From assembly GCA_016185145.1 (NCBI GenBank), contig JACPOB010000040.1, positions 1-62,394 of the forward strand: DNA of 62,394 nt, given 5' to 3'. The stretch's first letter is position 1. Each line of letters starts with the position of its first letter. The notes below the pieces were generated by a model. The model had not been told where the DNA came from, did not search any database, and worked only from the letters and a program-made list of their open reading frames with translations. Both the position numbers and the translations under genes were made by a program. This document shows positions 46,878 to 55,697 of the stretch, one piece after another. Source of the stretch: Rhodospirillales bacterium (lineage in GTDB: Bacteria; Pseudomonadota; Alphaproteobacteria; Reyranellales; Reyranellaceae).

Positions 46878-47563
46878 GTGAGGGCCTCGACCAAGCCTTC
46901 GAACAATGCCTTGCCGTCCGAGCCGCCGAACATCGGCTCGACCGCGTTCTCGGGATGGGGCATCAGGCCCATCACCGTCTTGGTCTCATTGAACACCCCG
47001 GCGATGTTGCGGATCGAGCCGTTGGGATTGCCGGTACCGTCGACCGTGCCGTCGGGGGCGCAGTAGCGGAAGGCGATCTGGCCCCGATCCTCCAGGCGCT
47101 TCAGCGTCTCTTCGTCGGCGAAGTAGTTGCCCTCGGCGTGGGCGACCGGCACGCGGATCACCTGGCCCGCCTGGTAACGGTTGGTGAACAGGCTCTGGCT
47201 GGTCTCGACCTTCAGGTGCACGTCGGAGCAGACGAACTTCAGGTGTGCGTTGCGCATCAAGGTCCCCGGCAGCAGGCCCGCCTCGGTCACGATCTGGAAG
47301 CCGTTGCAGATCGCCAGCACCGGCACGCCTTGCGCCGCCCGCTTCTTGACCTCGGCCATCACCGGCGACAGCGCGGCCATGGCGCCGCAACGCAGGTAGT
47401 CGCCGTAGGAGAAGCCGCCGGGGACGACGATCAGGTCGGTCTTCTCGAAGTCGCCATCGCCGTGCCAGACCATCTGCGGCTTGCGGCCGGTCACGAGCTC
47501 GATCGCCTGGGCGACGTCGCCCTCGCGGTTGGAGCCGGGGAAGACGAGGACGGCTGCTTTCAT
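46874..47563 (-). CDS. purQ: FGAM synthase glutaminase subunit
   Basis: A 229-residue class-I glutamine amidotransferase supplying ammonia to PurL. The nucleophile is Cys86 in [10 protein letters not shown], the His/Glu pair is in [11 protein letters not shown], and the oxyanion motif is [14 protein letters not shown]. Stop and purL start overlap. Repeat B5 separates it from purS upstream, so purQL may be expressed at a different level from purCS. Confidence 0.97.
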
Positions 47564-47591
47564 ACTCTTTCGCCCTTCCGTTCAAACACCA

Positions 47592-47701
47592 CCTCACCCT
47601 GAGGAGCGCACGCAGTGCGCGTCTCGAAGGGTGGGCAACTGACAAGGTGCTCGTTCCCACCCTTCGAGACGCGCTCCTTCGGAGCGCTCCTCAGGGTGAG
47701 G
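47592..47701. repeat. Intergenic palindrome family B, copy B5, inside the pur operon
   Basis: CCTCACCCTGAGGAGCGC to GCGCTCCTCAGGGTGAGG, with inner arms CTCGAAGGGTGGG and CCCACCCTTCGAG. It fills most of the purS-purQ gap, where these genes are normally close together. Confidence 0.9.
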
Positions 47702-47714
47702 CTTGTGCGTGACA

Positions 47715-47957
47715 TCAGCCGACCAGCTCGATCGAGTAGTTCTCGATCACGGTGTTGGCCAGAAGCTTGCGGCACATCTCGTCGAGGCGCGCCTTGGCCT
47801 TGGTCTTGTCGGTCTCGTCGAGCTCGAGCTCGATGAACTTGCCCTGGCGGACATCGCCCACTTCGGGAAAGCCCAGCCGATTGAGGGAATGTCCGATGGC
47901 CTTGCCCTGGGGGTCGAGCACGCCGTTCTTGAGGGTCACGTGAACTCTGGCTTTCAT
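47715..47957 (-). CDS. purS: FGAM synthase PurS subunit
   Basis: An 80-residue bridging subunit of the PurLQS complex. MKARVHVTLKNGVLDPQGKA and LGFPEVGDVRQGKFIELELD are diagnostic. The ATG at 47957 is chosen; the upstream frame is antisense to purC. It starts eight bases after the purC stop. Confidence 0.95.
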   Translation of the reverse strand: MKARVHVTLKNGVLDPQGKAIGHSLNRLGFPEVGDVRQGKFIELELDETDKTKAKARLDEMCRKLLANTVIENYSIELVG

Positions 47958-47965
47958 TTCGCCTC

Positions 47966-48730
47966 TTATTGCAACGTGGTGGGGCCGCGGACGTCGCCCG
48001 GCCCCTGGTCGATCAGGATTCCCAAGCGCCGCGCCACCTCCTGGTAGGCTTCCTCGACCTTGCCGAGGTCGCGGCGGAAACGGTCCTTGTCCAATTTCTC
48101 GTTGGTCCGGAGATCCCACAGCCGGCAGGAATCCGGGCTGATCTCGTCGGCGAGCACGATGCGGACCATGTCGTCCTCATATAGGCGGCCGAACTCGACT
48201 TTGAAGTCGATCAGCTTGATGCCGCAGCCGAGGAATAGGCCGAACAGGAAGTCGTTCACGCGGAGCGTCAGCGCCACGATGTCGTCGAGATCCTGCGGGG
48301 TCGCCCAGCCGAAGGCGGTAATGTGCTCCTCGGTGACCATCGGATCGCCGAGCGTGTCGTTCTTGTAGAAGAACTCCATGATCGAGCGCGGCAGCTGCGT
48401 GCCTTCCTCGACGCCGAAGCGCTTGGCGAAGGAGTCGGCTGCGACATTGCGGACCACGATCTCGAGCGGGATCATCTCGACCTGCCGGATGAGCTGCTCG
48501 CGCATGTTCAGCCGGCGGATGAAATGGGTGGGCACGCCGATCTCGCCGAGCTTGGTCATAAGGAACTCGGAGATGCGGTTATTGATCACACCTTTGCCCG
48601 TGATCGTGCCCTTCTTCTGGTTGTTGAACGCGGTAGCGTCGTCCTTGAAGTACTGGACGATCGTCCCGGGCTCGGGCCCCTCGAACAAGGTCTTGGCCTT
48701 GCCCTCGTAGATGCGGCGGCGGCGGGACAT
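47966..48730 (-). CDS. purC: SAICAR synthetase
   Basis: A 254-residue ATP-dependent ligase joining CAIR and aspartate. It begins [20 protein letters not shown] and contains [30 protein letters not shown] and [18 protein letters not shown] site precedes the ATG. First gene of the purCSQL-bolA-grxD block; its promoter must lie in the 139-base gap shared with the diiron gene. Confidence 0.97.
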   Translation of the reverse strand: MSRRRRIYEGKAKTLFEGPEPGTIVQYFKDDATAFNNQKKGTITGKGVINNRISEFLMTKLGEIGVPTHFIRRLNMREQLIRQVEMIPLEIVVRNVAADSFAKRFGVEEGTQLPRSIMEFFYKNDTLGDPMVTEEHITAFGWATPQDLDDIVALTLRVNDFLFGLFLGCGIKLIDFKVEFGRLYEDDMVRIVLADEISPDSCRLWDLRTNEKLDKDRFRRDLGKVEEAYQEVARRLGILIDQGPGDVRGPTTLQ

Positions 48731-48819
48731 GTCTTACTCCTGGGCAGGCGGCGCCAACCGCCCACTATTCGGCCGGAATATGGCGGAAGTCCCATGCGCC
48801 GGGACTGGGGAAAAATCCA

Positions 48820-48848
48820 TTGAAAAAGGTGACGCAAGCGTCATATTC
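48820..48848 (+). promoter_or_regulatory. Candidate promoter with palindromic operator ahead of the diiron gene
   Basis: TTGAAA (48820-48825) and ATATTC (48843-48848) with a 17-base spacer. The spacer contains the perfect 14-base palindrome TGACGCAAGCGTCA (48830-48843), well placed for repressor binding. The regulator is unknown. Confidence 0.5.
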
Positions 48849-48869
48849 ACCTCATATCGGAGGCCCCAA

Positions 48870-49988
48870 ATGGCCCAGCAAATCACTTACGACAAGGCCT
48901 ACGACACCATAATGCCGGAAGACTTCCCGGCGATGCTCGAGGTACCGCGTTACGGCCGGCGCAGCGATGCCTTCGACGGCATCATTTCGGCCACCCATGA
49001 CCATTTCTGGGACCCGCTGGACAAGAACTACATCGATTTCGACCAGCCGTTCGACATGGCCGCCATGTCGGTGGTGCCGTTCGACATGATCGTGGAACTC
49101 CGGAGCGCCGTCGCCGACCGGCTGGACGAGGGCCAGAAGATCCGGCTCGCCAACGACGTCATGCACTGGTCGGTCTCCAACCTGCTGCATGGCGAGCAGG
49201 GCGCTTTGTCGCTGTCTGCCAGCCTGTGCCACATCCTGCTCGATCCCGGCGCCCAGGAATACGCCGCCAACCAGGCGCGCGAGGAGGCGCGCCATGTCGC
49301 GGGCTTCACCCGATACATCGCCAAGCGCTGGGGCGCGCCGCTGCCGGTCGGCAAGACCATCGCCACGGTGCTGGCCGACCTCGTGAGCACGCCCGAGGTC
49401 TACAAGAAGATCGTCGGCATGCAGATGCTGATCGAGGGCCTGGCCATGGGCTCGTTCGCCACCCTCAACGCCCGCACCAACGACCCCGTGCTGCGCCGGC
49501 TGGTCCAGCTCGTGATGAGCGACGAGGCCTTCCATCACCGCTTCGGTCGTATCTGGGCGGCCAAGACCATCCGTCATCTCAGCGCGGAGGAGCATCGCAA
49601 GGTCGAGGACTGGGCGGCCCAGATCTTCCAGACCCTGCTGTTCAATCTGATCAATGCCGAGCAGAAGCAGGTCATCTATGCCAAGTACGGGCTCGACTGG
49701 CAGTGGGTGCGCGATGCGGTGAAGGAGAGCTTCAGCGACGACGATCGTCGGAACTCGCTGAAGGAAAGCACCAACATGTTCCGGGTGCTGATCAAGACGC
49801 TGCTGCACGCCGGCATCATCACCAGCCGCACCGCGCCGCTCTATGCGGTGTGGGTGGACATGAAGGAGCTCGAGGCCGAGGGCGACGGCATCCCGGGCGA
49901 CGTCGTGGCCGAAGAGATGCTGGTCGTGCTGCGCGACATCAACGCCAAGCGCCGGCGGATTTCGTCCAAGGACGTGGCGGTAGCTTAA
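48870..49988 (+). CDS. Ferritin-like diiron protein
   Basis: A 372-residue helical protein with a full set of diiron ligands in order: Glu109 (LLHGEQGAL), Glu139-x-x-His142 (REEARHVAGF), Glu189 (MLIEGLAMGSF) and Glu219-x-x-His222 (SDEAFHHRFG). This spacing fits ribonucleotide-reductase-R2-like or AurF-like oxygenases rather than storage ferritins. The ATG at 48870 has GGAGG upstream. Divergent from purC, with its own operator-like palindrome. Likely an oxidase or oxygenase; substrate unknown. Confidence 0.75.
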   Translation: MAQQITYDKAYDTIMPEDFPAMLEVPRYGRRSDAFDGIISATHDHFWDPLDKNYIDFDQPFDMAAMSVVPFDMIVELRSAVADRLDEGQKIRLANDVMHWSVSNLLHGEQGALSLSASLCHILLDPGAQEYAANQAREEARHVAGFTRYIAKRWGAPLPVGKTIATVLADLVSTPEVYKKIVGMQMLIEGLAMGSFATLNARTNDPVLRRLVQLVMSDEAFHHRFGRIWAAKTIRHLSAEEHRKVEDWAAQIFQTLLFNLINAEQKQVIYAKYGLDWQWVRDAVKESFSDDDRRNSLKESTNMFRVLIKTLLHAGIITSRTAPLYAVWVDMKELEAEGDGIPGDVVAEEMLVVLRDINAKRRRISSKDVAVA

Positions 49989-50162
49989 GTCTTCCGGGAC
50001 CGCGGGCCTCCAGGCCCGCTCATGCTCTTCGTCTTGCGGACCGCGCGCTGGGTCGCGTCAGACGCGACCTCCCTGCGCGCTCATGAATCATGAGCGAGCT
50101 GGAAGCTCGCGGTCCGGAAGATCATGAGCGCGCGGGGACGCGCGTGGTCCGGAAGAACATGA
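49989..50162. repeat. Composite intergenic palindrome family A, copy A4
   Basis: Several family A units are nested over 174 bases. Inner palindromes GGGCCTCCAGGCCC, GAGCTGGAAGCTC and CGCGCGGGGACGCGCG are each joined to a CTTCCGGACCGC-like flank and separated by CATGAATCATG. It spans the whole gap between the convergent diiron and enoyl-CoA hydratase genes. Confidence 0.85.
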
Positions 50163-50951
50163 CTACTGTCCTCGAAACCGCGGCTTGCGGCGCTCGCGCC
50201 AGGCTTCGTGGGCCTCGACCTTGTCCTCGCTCATCTCCAGCACCATGAAGCGATAGGCGTCGACCAGCGAAGCGTCGGCGATGCTGGGGATGTCCTGGCC
50301 GCGGTTCATCGATTCCTTGACCATGCGCACGGCAAGCGGCGGCAGGCCGGCGATATGATCGGCGACGGCCAGTGCCTGAGCCATCAGCTCGGCATGCGGC
50401 ACCAGCCACTGCGCCAGCCCGATGCGATGGGCCTCGTCCGCCTTGAGCGGGAAGCCCATCGCGACCCGCATCGCCAATCCCTTGCCGACGATGCGCGCCA
50501 GCCGCGTCGCGCCGCCGTAGTTGGGCAGGATGCCGAGAGCGACCTGCGGCAGGCGCCATTCCGCACGGTCGGAGGCCACCACCAGGTCGCAGCAGAAGGT
50601 GATGATGCAGCCGATGCCGATCGCATAGCCGTTGACCGCTGCGATCACGGGCTTGGGGAAGTCGGCCAGCAGGTTGGACGGAAAGTTCCGCGCGCGGCCC
50701 ACGCGCTTGACGAAGGCAGCCGCCGAACGCGTGTTGTGGGTATTGGGATCGCGCAGGTTGGCGCCGGCGGAGAAGGCGCCGCCCGCCTCGTCGCCCGTCA
50801 GGATGATGGAGCGGACATCGTCGTCGTCGGTCGCCTCGTCGAGGTGACGGAGCAGGCCGTCATTGTAGTCCGGCCCCCAGCAGTTGCGGGCGTCGGGGCG
50901 GCTCAGCGTCAGGATGCCGGTGTGACCCTGCTTGCGGTAGAGAACGGGCAT
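50163..50951 (-). CDS. Enoyl-CoA hydratase/isomerase family protein
   Basis: A 262-residue crotonase-fold protein. The oxyanion-hole segments are GAFSAGANLRD and NGYAIGIGCIITFCCDLVVA. One catalytic position lies near PNYGGATRLARIVG, which lacks the second glutamate of a true hydratase, so isomerase or other crotonase chemistry is possible. GGAGGA precedes the ATG. Monocistronic, bracketed by repeats A4 and C3. Confidence 0.88.
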   Translation of the reverse strand: MPVLYRKQGHTGILTLSRPDARNCWGPDYNDGLLRHLDEATDDDDVRSIILTGDEAGGAFSAGANLRDPNTHNTRSAAAFVKRVGRARNFPSNLLADFPKPVIAAVNGYAIGIGCIITFCCDLVVASDRAEWRLPQVALGILPNYGGATRLARIVGKGLAMRVAMGFPLKADEAHRIGLAQWLVPHAELMAQALAVADHIAGLPPLAVRMVKESMNRGQDIPSIADASLVDAYRFMVLEMSEDKVEAHEAWRERRKPRFRGQ

Positions 50952-50993
50952 GGGGTTCCTCCTTTAGGCCGATTGTATTGGCTAAAAAGCACC

Positions 50994-51101
50994 CGTCATC
51001 CCGACCGAAGCGCGGAGCGGAGGGGACCTCTTTGGCGCTCCATCGACAAGACAAGGTCCCTCGACTACGCCGCCTTCCAGGCGGCTCCGCTCGGGATGAC
51101 A
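50994..51101. repeat. Intergenic repeat family C, copy C3
   Basis: Arms CGTCATCCCGACCGAAGCG and CCGCTCGGGATGACA with inner GGGGACCTC / GGTCCCTCG. Lies between two leftward genes, upstream of the enoyl-CoA hydratase and downstream of the methyltransferase. Confidence 0.8.
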
Positions 51102-51111
51102 GATTTGGCGT

Positions 51112-51816
51112 TCAGGGCTTGCGCGCCAGCACGAAGGCCGACAATCCGGCCAGGCGGTTGACAGGAAACAGCGGCAGTTCGGCGGCGCATGCCGCGGTCA
51201 GGATGCCGTTGGTGAGGGGCCCGTGCTTCTTCAGGCTGCTCCTGGGCTCGGTCGCGCCGCGCTCGGCGAGGCGCACCGCTGCCGCCAGGGGAAAGACGAA
51301 GCCGAAATAGTAGGCGCCGCGGACGACCTGCAGGCCGGCATCGCCCATCACCCGCTCGATTTCGCCAAGGCGATAGCGCCGCTTGTGCTCGAGGAAGACG
51401 TCGTGCCCGCTCCACAGGAAGCGGAAGGCGGGCACGGTCACCAGGAAATGCGCGCCGGACGGCACCTTGGCGGCGTAGTGGCGGACCAGGCCGCGATCGT
51501 CGTCGACGTGCTCCAGCACGTCCATCATCAGCACCAGGTCGCAGTCGGTCGGGCCGGTGTCGCGCCGGTAGAGGACCGGCTTGCCGCCTTCGCGGTCGTC
51601 GCGGTCGCCGGGATAGCCGATGTCGACACAAAGCGCCGACTGCGCGGCGGCCTCGGCCAGCAGATGGCGGGAGAAGAAGCCCGATCCCGCGCCGATATCG
51701 AGAATGCGCTTGGCATTGAGGCCGCCGACCATGCGCCTGAGCGCGGCCGCCTTCGACCGGTAGTACCAGTGCCGACCGATGTCGGCGCCTAAAATGCCTT
51801 CTTCCTTGAGGTCCAT
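51112..51816 (-). CDS. Class I SAM-dependent methyltransferase
   Basis: A 234-residue methyltransferase. Motif I RILDIGAGSGFFSRHLL binds SAM; then LVLMMDVLEHVDDD (motif II). The remainder, including a hydrophobic YYFGFVFPLAAAVRL segment, suggests membrane association. It starts four bases after the glycosyltransferase stop, so it probably modifies the same lipid-linked sugar or polyprenyl product. Substrate unknown. Confidence 0.85.
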   Translation of the reverse strand: MDLKEEGILGADIGRHWYYRSKAAALRRMVGGLNAKRILDIGAGSGFFSRHLLAEAAAQSALCVDIGYPGDRDDREGGKPVLYRRDTGPTDCDLVLMMDVLEHVDDDRGLVRHYAAKVPSGAHFLVTVPAFRFLWSGHDVFLEHKRRYRLGEIERVMGDAGLQVVRGAYYFGFVFPLAAAVRLAERGATEPRSSLKKHGPLTNGILTAACAAELPLFPVNRLAGLSAFVLARKP

Positions 51817-51820
51817 GCGG

Positions 51821-52858
51821 TCAGGACTGCGGTGGCAGAACGTCTCCGTTCTCGTAGACGCCTTCGACCACGTAGATCGGCCGGCTTTTGACCTCGAGGA
51901 AGAGGCGGCCTAGATATTCGCCGATGATGCCGAGCGACAGCAGCTGGATGGCGCCCATCAGCAGCACCGCGATCAGGAGCGAGGCGTAGCCCGGCGTGTC
52001 GATGCCGAACAGCAATACGCGGGTGATGATGAAGATCGCATAGAGCACGGCGACGGCGGCGATCACGACCCCGACATAGAACCAGGCGCGCAGCGGCGCC
52101 GTCGAGAAGCTCACCACGCCGTCCAGCGCGAAGTTCCACAGGCGCCACAGGTCGAACTTGCTCGAGCCCGCGGCGCGCTGCGGTCGCTCGTAGGGCACGC
52201 CGACGGCGTTGAAGCCGACCCAGGCGAACAGGCCCTTCATGAAGCGGTTGCGCTCGGGCAGCTGGCGCAGCACCTCGATGGCACGGCGGTCGACCAGGCG
52301 GAAGTCGCCGACATTCTCGGGGATGCGCACCGGCGACATCGAATTGAACACGCGATAGAACCAGTTGGCCGACAGCCGCTTGGCCGCGGTATCCCAGGCG
52401 CGCTGCGTGCGCACGCCGTAGACGATGTCGTAGCCCTCGCGCCAGCGCGTCATGAAGGGCTCGATCAGCTCCGGCGGGTCCTGCAGGTCGATGTCCATGG
52501 GCACGATGACGTCGCCGCGCGCATGGTCGATGCCGGCGGTCAGCGCCGCCTCCTTGCCGAAGTTGCGCGACAGGTTGACGATCCTGAGGCGCCGGTCGAG
52601 CGCGCCGCGGTCGAGCAGGCGCGCCAGCGTGTTGTCGCGCGAGCCGTCGTTGACGAACACGATCTCGAAGCGAAAGCCGTCGCGCGCCATCAGCGGCAGC
52701 ACGGCGTCCAGGAAGAGGTCGATCGACTCCTCCTCGTTGAACACCGGGACCACCAGCGACAGCAGCGGGTCGGCCGGCCGGCGCGCGCGCTGGCTCGCCA
52801 GCTGGCGTTCCAGGGCGCTGCCGCTCAGTCGCGGGTGCGGAATGATGGATTCAGGCAC
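51821..52858 (-). CDS. Family 2 glycosyltransferase with two C-terminal TM helices
   Basis: A 345-residue GT2 of the polyprenyl-phosphate sugar transferase (DPM1/GtrB) type: LSLVVPVFNEEESIDLFLDA, FVNDGSRDNTL and the DxD-like MDIDLQDPPEL. Hydrophobic helices at ~238-262 and ~275-300 anchor it. It loads a sugar onto a lipid carrier for envelope glycosylation. The GTG at 52858 is the best start. Paired with a methyltransferase in one operon. Confidence 0.9.
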   Translation of the reverse strand: MPESIIPHPRLSGSALERQLASQRARRPADPLLSLVVPVFNEEESIDLFLDAVLPLMARDGFRFEIVFVNDGSRDNTLARLLDRGALDRRLRIVNLSRNFGKEAALTAGIDHARGDVIVPMDIDLQDPPELIEPFMTRWREGYDIVYGVRTQRAWDTAAKRLSANWFYRVFNSMSPVRIPENVGDFRLVDRRAIEVLRQLPERNRFMKGLFAWVGFNAVGVPYERPQRAAGSSKFDLWRLWNFALDGVVSFSTAPLRAWFYVGVVIAAVAVLYAIFIITRVLLFGIDTPGYASLLIAVLLMGAIQLLSLGIIGEYLGRLFLEVKSRPIYVVEGVYENGDVLPPQS

Positions 52859-52889
52859 GAACAGGGGTCATCGGCAGACCCCCAGTCTA

Positions 52890-53447
52890 TCAGGTCACGG
52901 TCTGGACGGCACCGTTCAAGGCCATTATCCCGAGATCGGCGTCGAGACCGTGGCGCTTCTTGACCTCGGCACGGAAGGCCCGCAGCGCCTCGCTGAGCTT
53001 GGCGGTCTCGAAGGCCGGATCTGTCTTGATCTTGTCGCCATAGGCCAGGACGGCGGCGCCGCAGTCGCGATGGCAGAGGCCGACGACACGCTTGACCTGG
53101 TGCAGCTGGATCGAGATCGCGAGATTGTCCCACCAGGCCTTCTGCCACGTTTTGAAGGGGTCGCTGTCGACAACGGCTGCGACCGGACCGCCCGCGATGG
53201 TGAACTGGCTGTAGAGGTTCTGCCAGCCCTGTGTGCCCATGTACGCCCACGTCCAGGTGGAGAAGCGTGGGTCGATGCAATTCATCAGCATCGCCTCGTA
53301 CTCCAGGCTGGGCGTCGGCTTCTGCGCGAAGGCGAGACGCGGTGCGGCCAGCGCCACGGCGCCTGCCGCGACGCCCATGCCGAACAGCGAGCGGCGGGAC
53401 AGTGCGGCCAAGCAGCCGCAACCAGCGTGATGGATGTGCTTGGTCAT
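52890..53447 (-). CDS. Tat-exported carbonic-anhydrase-like protein
   Basis: A 185-residue product. The twin-arginine signal SRRSLFGMGVAAGAVALAA ends near Ala41. The mature part has Cys57-x-Asp59-x-Arg61 (NCIDPRF) and His126-x-x-Cys129 (CHRDCGAA), the zinc and dyad arrangement of beta-carbonic anhydrases, but the protein is short. Export by Tat fits folding with metal in the cytoplasm. Its ATG overlaps the stop of the MaoC-like gene, an unexpected partner. Activity is inferred. Confidence 0.7.
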   Translation of the reverse strand: MTKHIHHAGCGCLAALSRRSLFGMGVAAGAVALAAPRLAFAQKPTPSLEYEAMLMNCIDPRFSTWTWAYMGTQGWQNLYSQFTIAGGPVAAVVDSDPFKTWQKAWWDNLAISIQLHQVKRVVGLCHRDCGAAVLAYGDKIKTDPAFETAKLSEALRAFRAEVKKRHGLDADLGIMALNGAVQTVT

Positions 53448-54292
53448 TGGAACGTTACTCTCCCCTGTTGCGCCAGACCGCCATTGCGATCGGCAATCCA
53501 TGTGGCGATGCCCCCATCGCCTTCGCGGCGCGCGTGGACCGAAAAAGCCGCTCCGGCATAGACCGGCGCCAGCGCGCGGAACTCGAAGCTAGTCGGAATC
53601 CTATCGGGATTGGCGCGGCGCGCCAACTCGATTTGCACCATGCCCATCAGCGGGCCGTGAACGATCAAACCAGGATAGCCTTCGGTGCCTGTGACATAAG
53701 GTTGGTCGTAATGGATGCGGTGTCCGTTGAAGGTGAGTGCGGAAAACCGGAACAGCAGGACGGGATCGGCCATGATCCTCTTCGACCACTCGGCGTCGCT
53801 CGGCGCAGGCCTGGGGTCGCGCTGCTTCTCGCCGGGCTTGGCTGACTCGCGATAGACGATGTCGTGGTCCTCGACGAAAGAGACGCCGTCGGGTCCGGAC
53901 ACGGTGTGCTCGACGGTGACAAAGACCATGTCGCCGGTCGTGCCGGTCTTGGGCTCGACCGACTTGATGCGCGAGGAGCGGCGGATCGTCTGGCCAACCC
54001 TGAGTGGCGGGCCGGTGAAGGCGAAGCGGCTGCCCGCCCACATGCGGCGCGGCAGCGGGACGGGCGGCAGGAAATCGCCGCGTTCGGCGTGGCCGTCCGG
54101 CCCGACCTTGGACAAGGGGGCGGCCTCGAGGAAATAGAGCCAGTGCCAGAGCGGGGGCAGCGCGTCCCCCGGTCGAGGATCGGGGTCCTTCTCGTCGAAC
54201 GTGGCGATCAGTGCGCGGACCGGAAAGGGCGCCGCAAAATCCTCGACGGCGTGGGTGCGGCCGACCCATTCGCGCAGCTTTTCCAATGACAT
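53444..54292 (-). CDS. MaoC/HTD2-like acyl-CoA hydratase
   Basis: A 282-residue double-hotdog protein with an N-terminal FAS1-like dehydratase half (MRMWAGSRFAFTGPPLRVG-type region) and a C-terminal half whose hydratase motif is FRFSALTFNGHRIHYDQPY (Asp/His dyad). It matches the mesaconyl-C4-CoA hydratase / itaconyl-CoA hydratase group. It may contribute to C4-C5 dicarboxyl-CoA metabolism alongside MeaA; that is inference. Overlaps the downstream carbonic-anhydrase-like gene. Confidence 0.85.
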   Translation of the reverse strand: MSLEKLREWVGRTHAVEDFAAPFPVRALIATFDEKDPDPRPGDALPPLWHWLYFLEAAPLSKVGPDGHAERGDFLPPVPLPRRMWAGSRFAFTGPPLRVGQTIRRSSRIKSVEPKTGTTGDMVFVTVEHTVSGPDGVSFVEDHDIVYRESAKPGEKQRDPRPAPSDAEWSKRIMADPVLLFRFSALTFNGHRIHYDQPYVTGTEGYPGLIVHGPLMGMVQIELARRANPDRIPTSFEFRALAPVYAGAAFSVHARREGDGGIATWIADRNGGLAQQGRVTFQ

Positions 54293-54398
54293 CGGGCGCT
54301 TTCCTCCAGGCGGCCTGCGACTTTGCCACCGCCAGCCGGAGGTGGAAAGACGCCGCCAGCGTCGCTATATACCGCGCAAGAGCCAAACCGGAGCGGCC

Positions 54399-54725
54399 AT
54401 GACCACGTTCAACGAGCGCGAAAAAGCCTTCGAGAAGAAGTTCGAGCACGACCAGGACCTGCAGTTCAAGGCGACTGCGCGCAAGAACAAGCTGCTCGGC
54501 CTGTGGGCCGCCGGCCTGATGGGCAAGAGCGCCGCCGACGCCGAGGCTTATGCCAAGGAGATCGTCATGGTGGATCTCGAGGTGCCGGGCGACCACGACG
54601 TCATCGCCAGGCTGGTCAAAGACCTCACCGCCGCCGGCAAGCCGATGGAAGACCACACTGTTCGCCGCCAGGCCGAGCGCCTGATGATCGAGGCCAAGAC
54701 GCAGATCATGAAGGAGACGCGTTAG
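54399..54725 (+). CDS. DUF1476 protein (F1-ATPase inhibitor zeta-like)
   Basis: A 108-residue alphaproteobacterial protein. FNEREKAFEKKFEHDQDLQF is the inhibitory N-terminus in the zeta subunit of Paracoccus F1-ATPase. It should restrain ATP hydrolysis by ATP synthase. In related genomes it lies beside purB and purC, and both are present here but separated. The ATG at 54399 follows GAGCGG. Confidence 0.92.
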   Translation: MTTFNEREKAFEKKFEHDQDLQFKATARKNKLLGLWAAGLMGKSAADAEAYAKEIVMVDLEVPGDHDVIARLVKDLTAAGKPMEDHTVRRQAERLMIEAKTQIMKETR

Positions 54726-54728
54726 GCG

Positions 54729-54796
54729 TCTTCCGGACCGCGAGCTTCCAGCTCGCTCATGATCATGAGCGAGCTGGAAGCTCGCGGTCCGGAAGA
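54729..54796. repeat. Intergenic palindrome family A, copy A5
   Basis: Perfect inverted repeat: 29-base arms around CATGATCATG, with outer TCTTCCGGACCGC and inner GAGCTTCCAGCTC. Between two rightward genes (DUF1476 and SDR). Confidence 0.92.
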
Positions 54797-54901
54797 TGAT
54801 GAGGGCCGCGCCCCGGCAGGATCGCTTGGCGAGCGGACGGGCTTTCACAGTCGGGCGCCGAAAGGCCATTCTTCCTCCCTGAATTGATCGGGAGGAAATG
54901 A

Positions 54902-55669
54902 ATGGCCGGCCTTCTTCAGGGACACGTCGCCGCCGTCACGGGCGGCGGATCCGGCATCGGGCAGGGCATCTGCCAAGCCTACGCCCGGGAAGGCGCGCGC
55001 GTCATCGTGCTCGACTCCAATCTCGAAGGCGCCAACGAGACCGTCGGCCTCGTCATTGCCTCGGGCGGAAAGGCGTCGGCGGTAAAGCTCGACGTCACCG
55101 ATCGGCAGGCCTGCAGGGCCGCCGCCGCGGAGATCGCCAAGAGCGGCAACATCTCGATCCTGGTCAACAATGCCGGCATCAACCGGCGCAATCCGATCAC
55201 CGGCGATGCCGCGGCGGTGGCCAAGGACTGGGACGACATCCTGTCGATCAATCTCGACGGCGTGTTCAACGTCACGCACGCCTTCCTCGACCAGTTGCGC
55301 GCGACCAAGGGGCGGATCGTCAATATCGGCTCGATCCAGTCGTTCGTGCATGTGAGCTGGCCGAACTCGGCCGCCTATACGACCTCCAAGCACGGCGTGC
55401 TGGGTTTCACGCGGGCGCTGGCGGCCGAGCTCGGCAAGGACGGCGTGCGCGTCAACGCCATCGGGCCCGGCCTGATCGAGACCAGGATCAACGCCGAGGC
55501 GCGCGCCAAGAACCCGGACATGGTTGCCATGGTCATGCGACACACGCCGCTGAACCGGGCCGGCAAGCCCGAGGACATCGCGGGGCCCGCGGTCTTCCTC
55601 GCGTCGGACATGTCGGCCTACGTGACCGGTAGCATCATCATGGCCGACGGCGGCTTCCGGACGGTCTAA
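54902..55669 (+). CDS. Short-chain dehydrogenase/reductase
   Basis: A 255-residue NAD(P)-dependent SDR. The cofactor motif AVTGGGSGIGQGI is followed by ILVNNAGINRR, the active site Ser then SAAYTTSKHGVLGF, and GPGLIETRI. GGGAGGAAATGA precedes the ATG. The final VTGSIIMADGGFRTV is the usual C-terminus. It oxidises or reduces an alcohol/ketone; the substrate is unknown. Followed 28 bases later by an LLM flavin enzyme, probably in the same operon. Confidence 0.9.
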   Translation: MAGLLQGHVAAVTGGGSGIGQGICQAYAREGARVIVLDSNLEGANETVGLVIASGGKASAVKLDVTDRQACRAAAAEIAKSGNISILVNNAGINRRNPITGDAAAVAKDWDDILSINLDGVFNVTHAFLDQLRATKGRIVNIGSIQSFVHVSWPNSAAYTTSKHGVLGFTRALAAELGKDGVRVNAIGPGLIETRINAEARAKNPDMVAMVMRHTPLNRAGKPEDIAGPAVFLASDMSAYVTGSIIMADGGFRTV

Positions 55670-55697
55670 ACTCCCAACCTGAACCCGAGGCACAGCC

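Noticed and set aside
47715..48119. A 134-residue PurS with an N-terminal extension
   Set aside because: The extra 54 codons are antisense of purC. The family starts at MKARVHV (47957).
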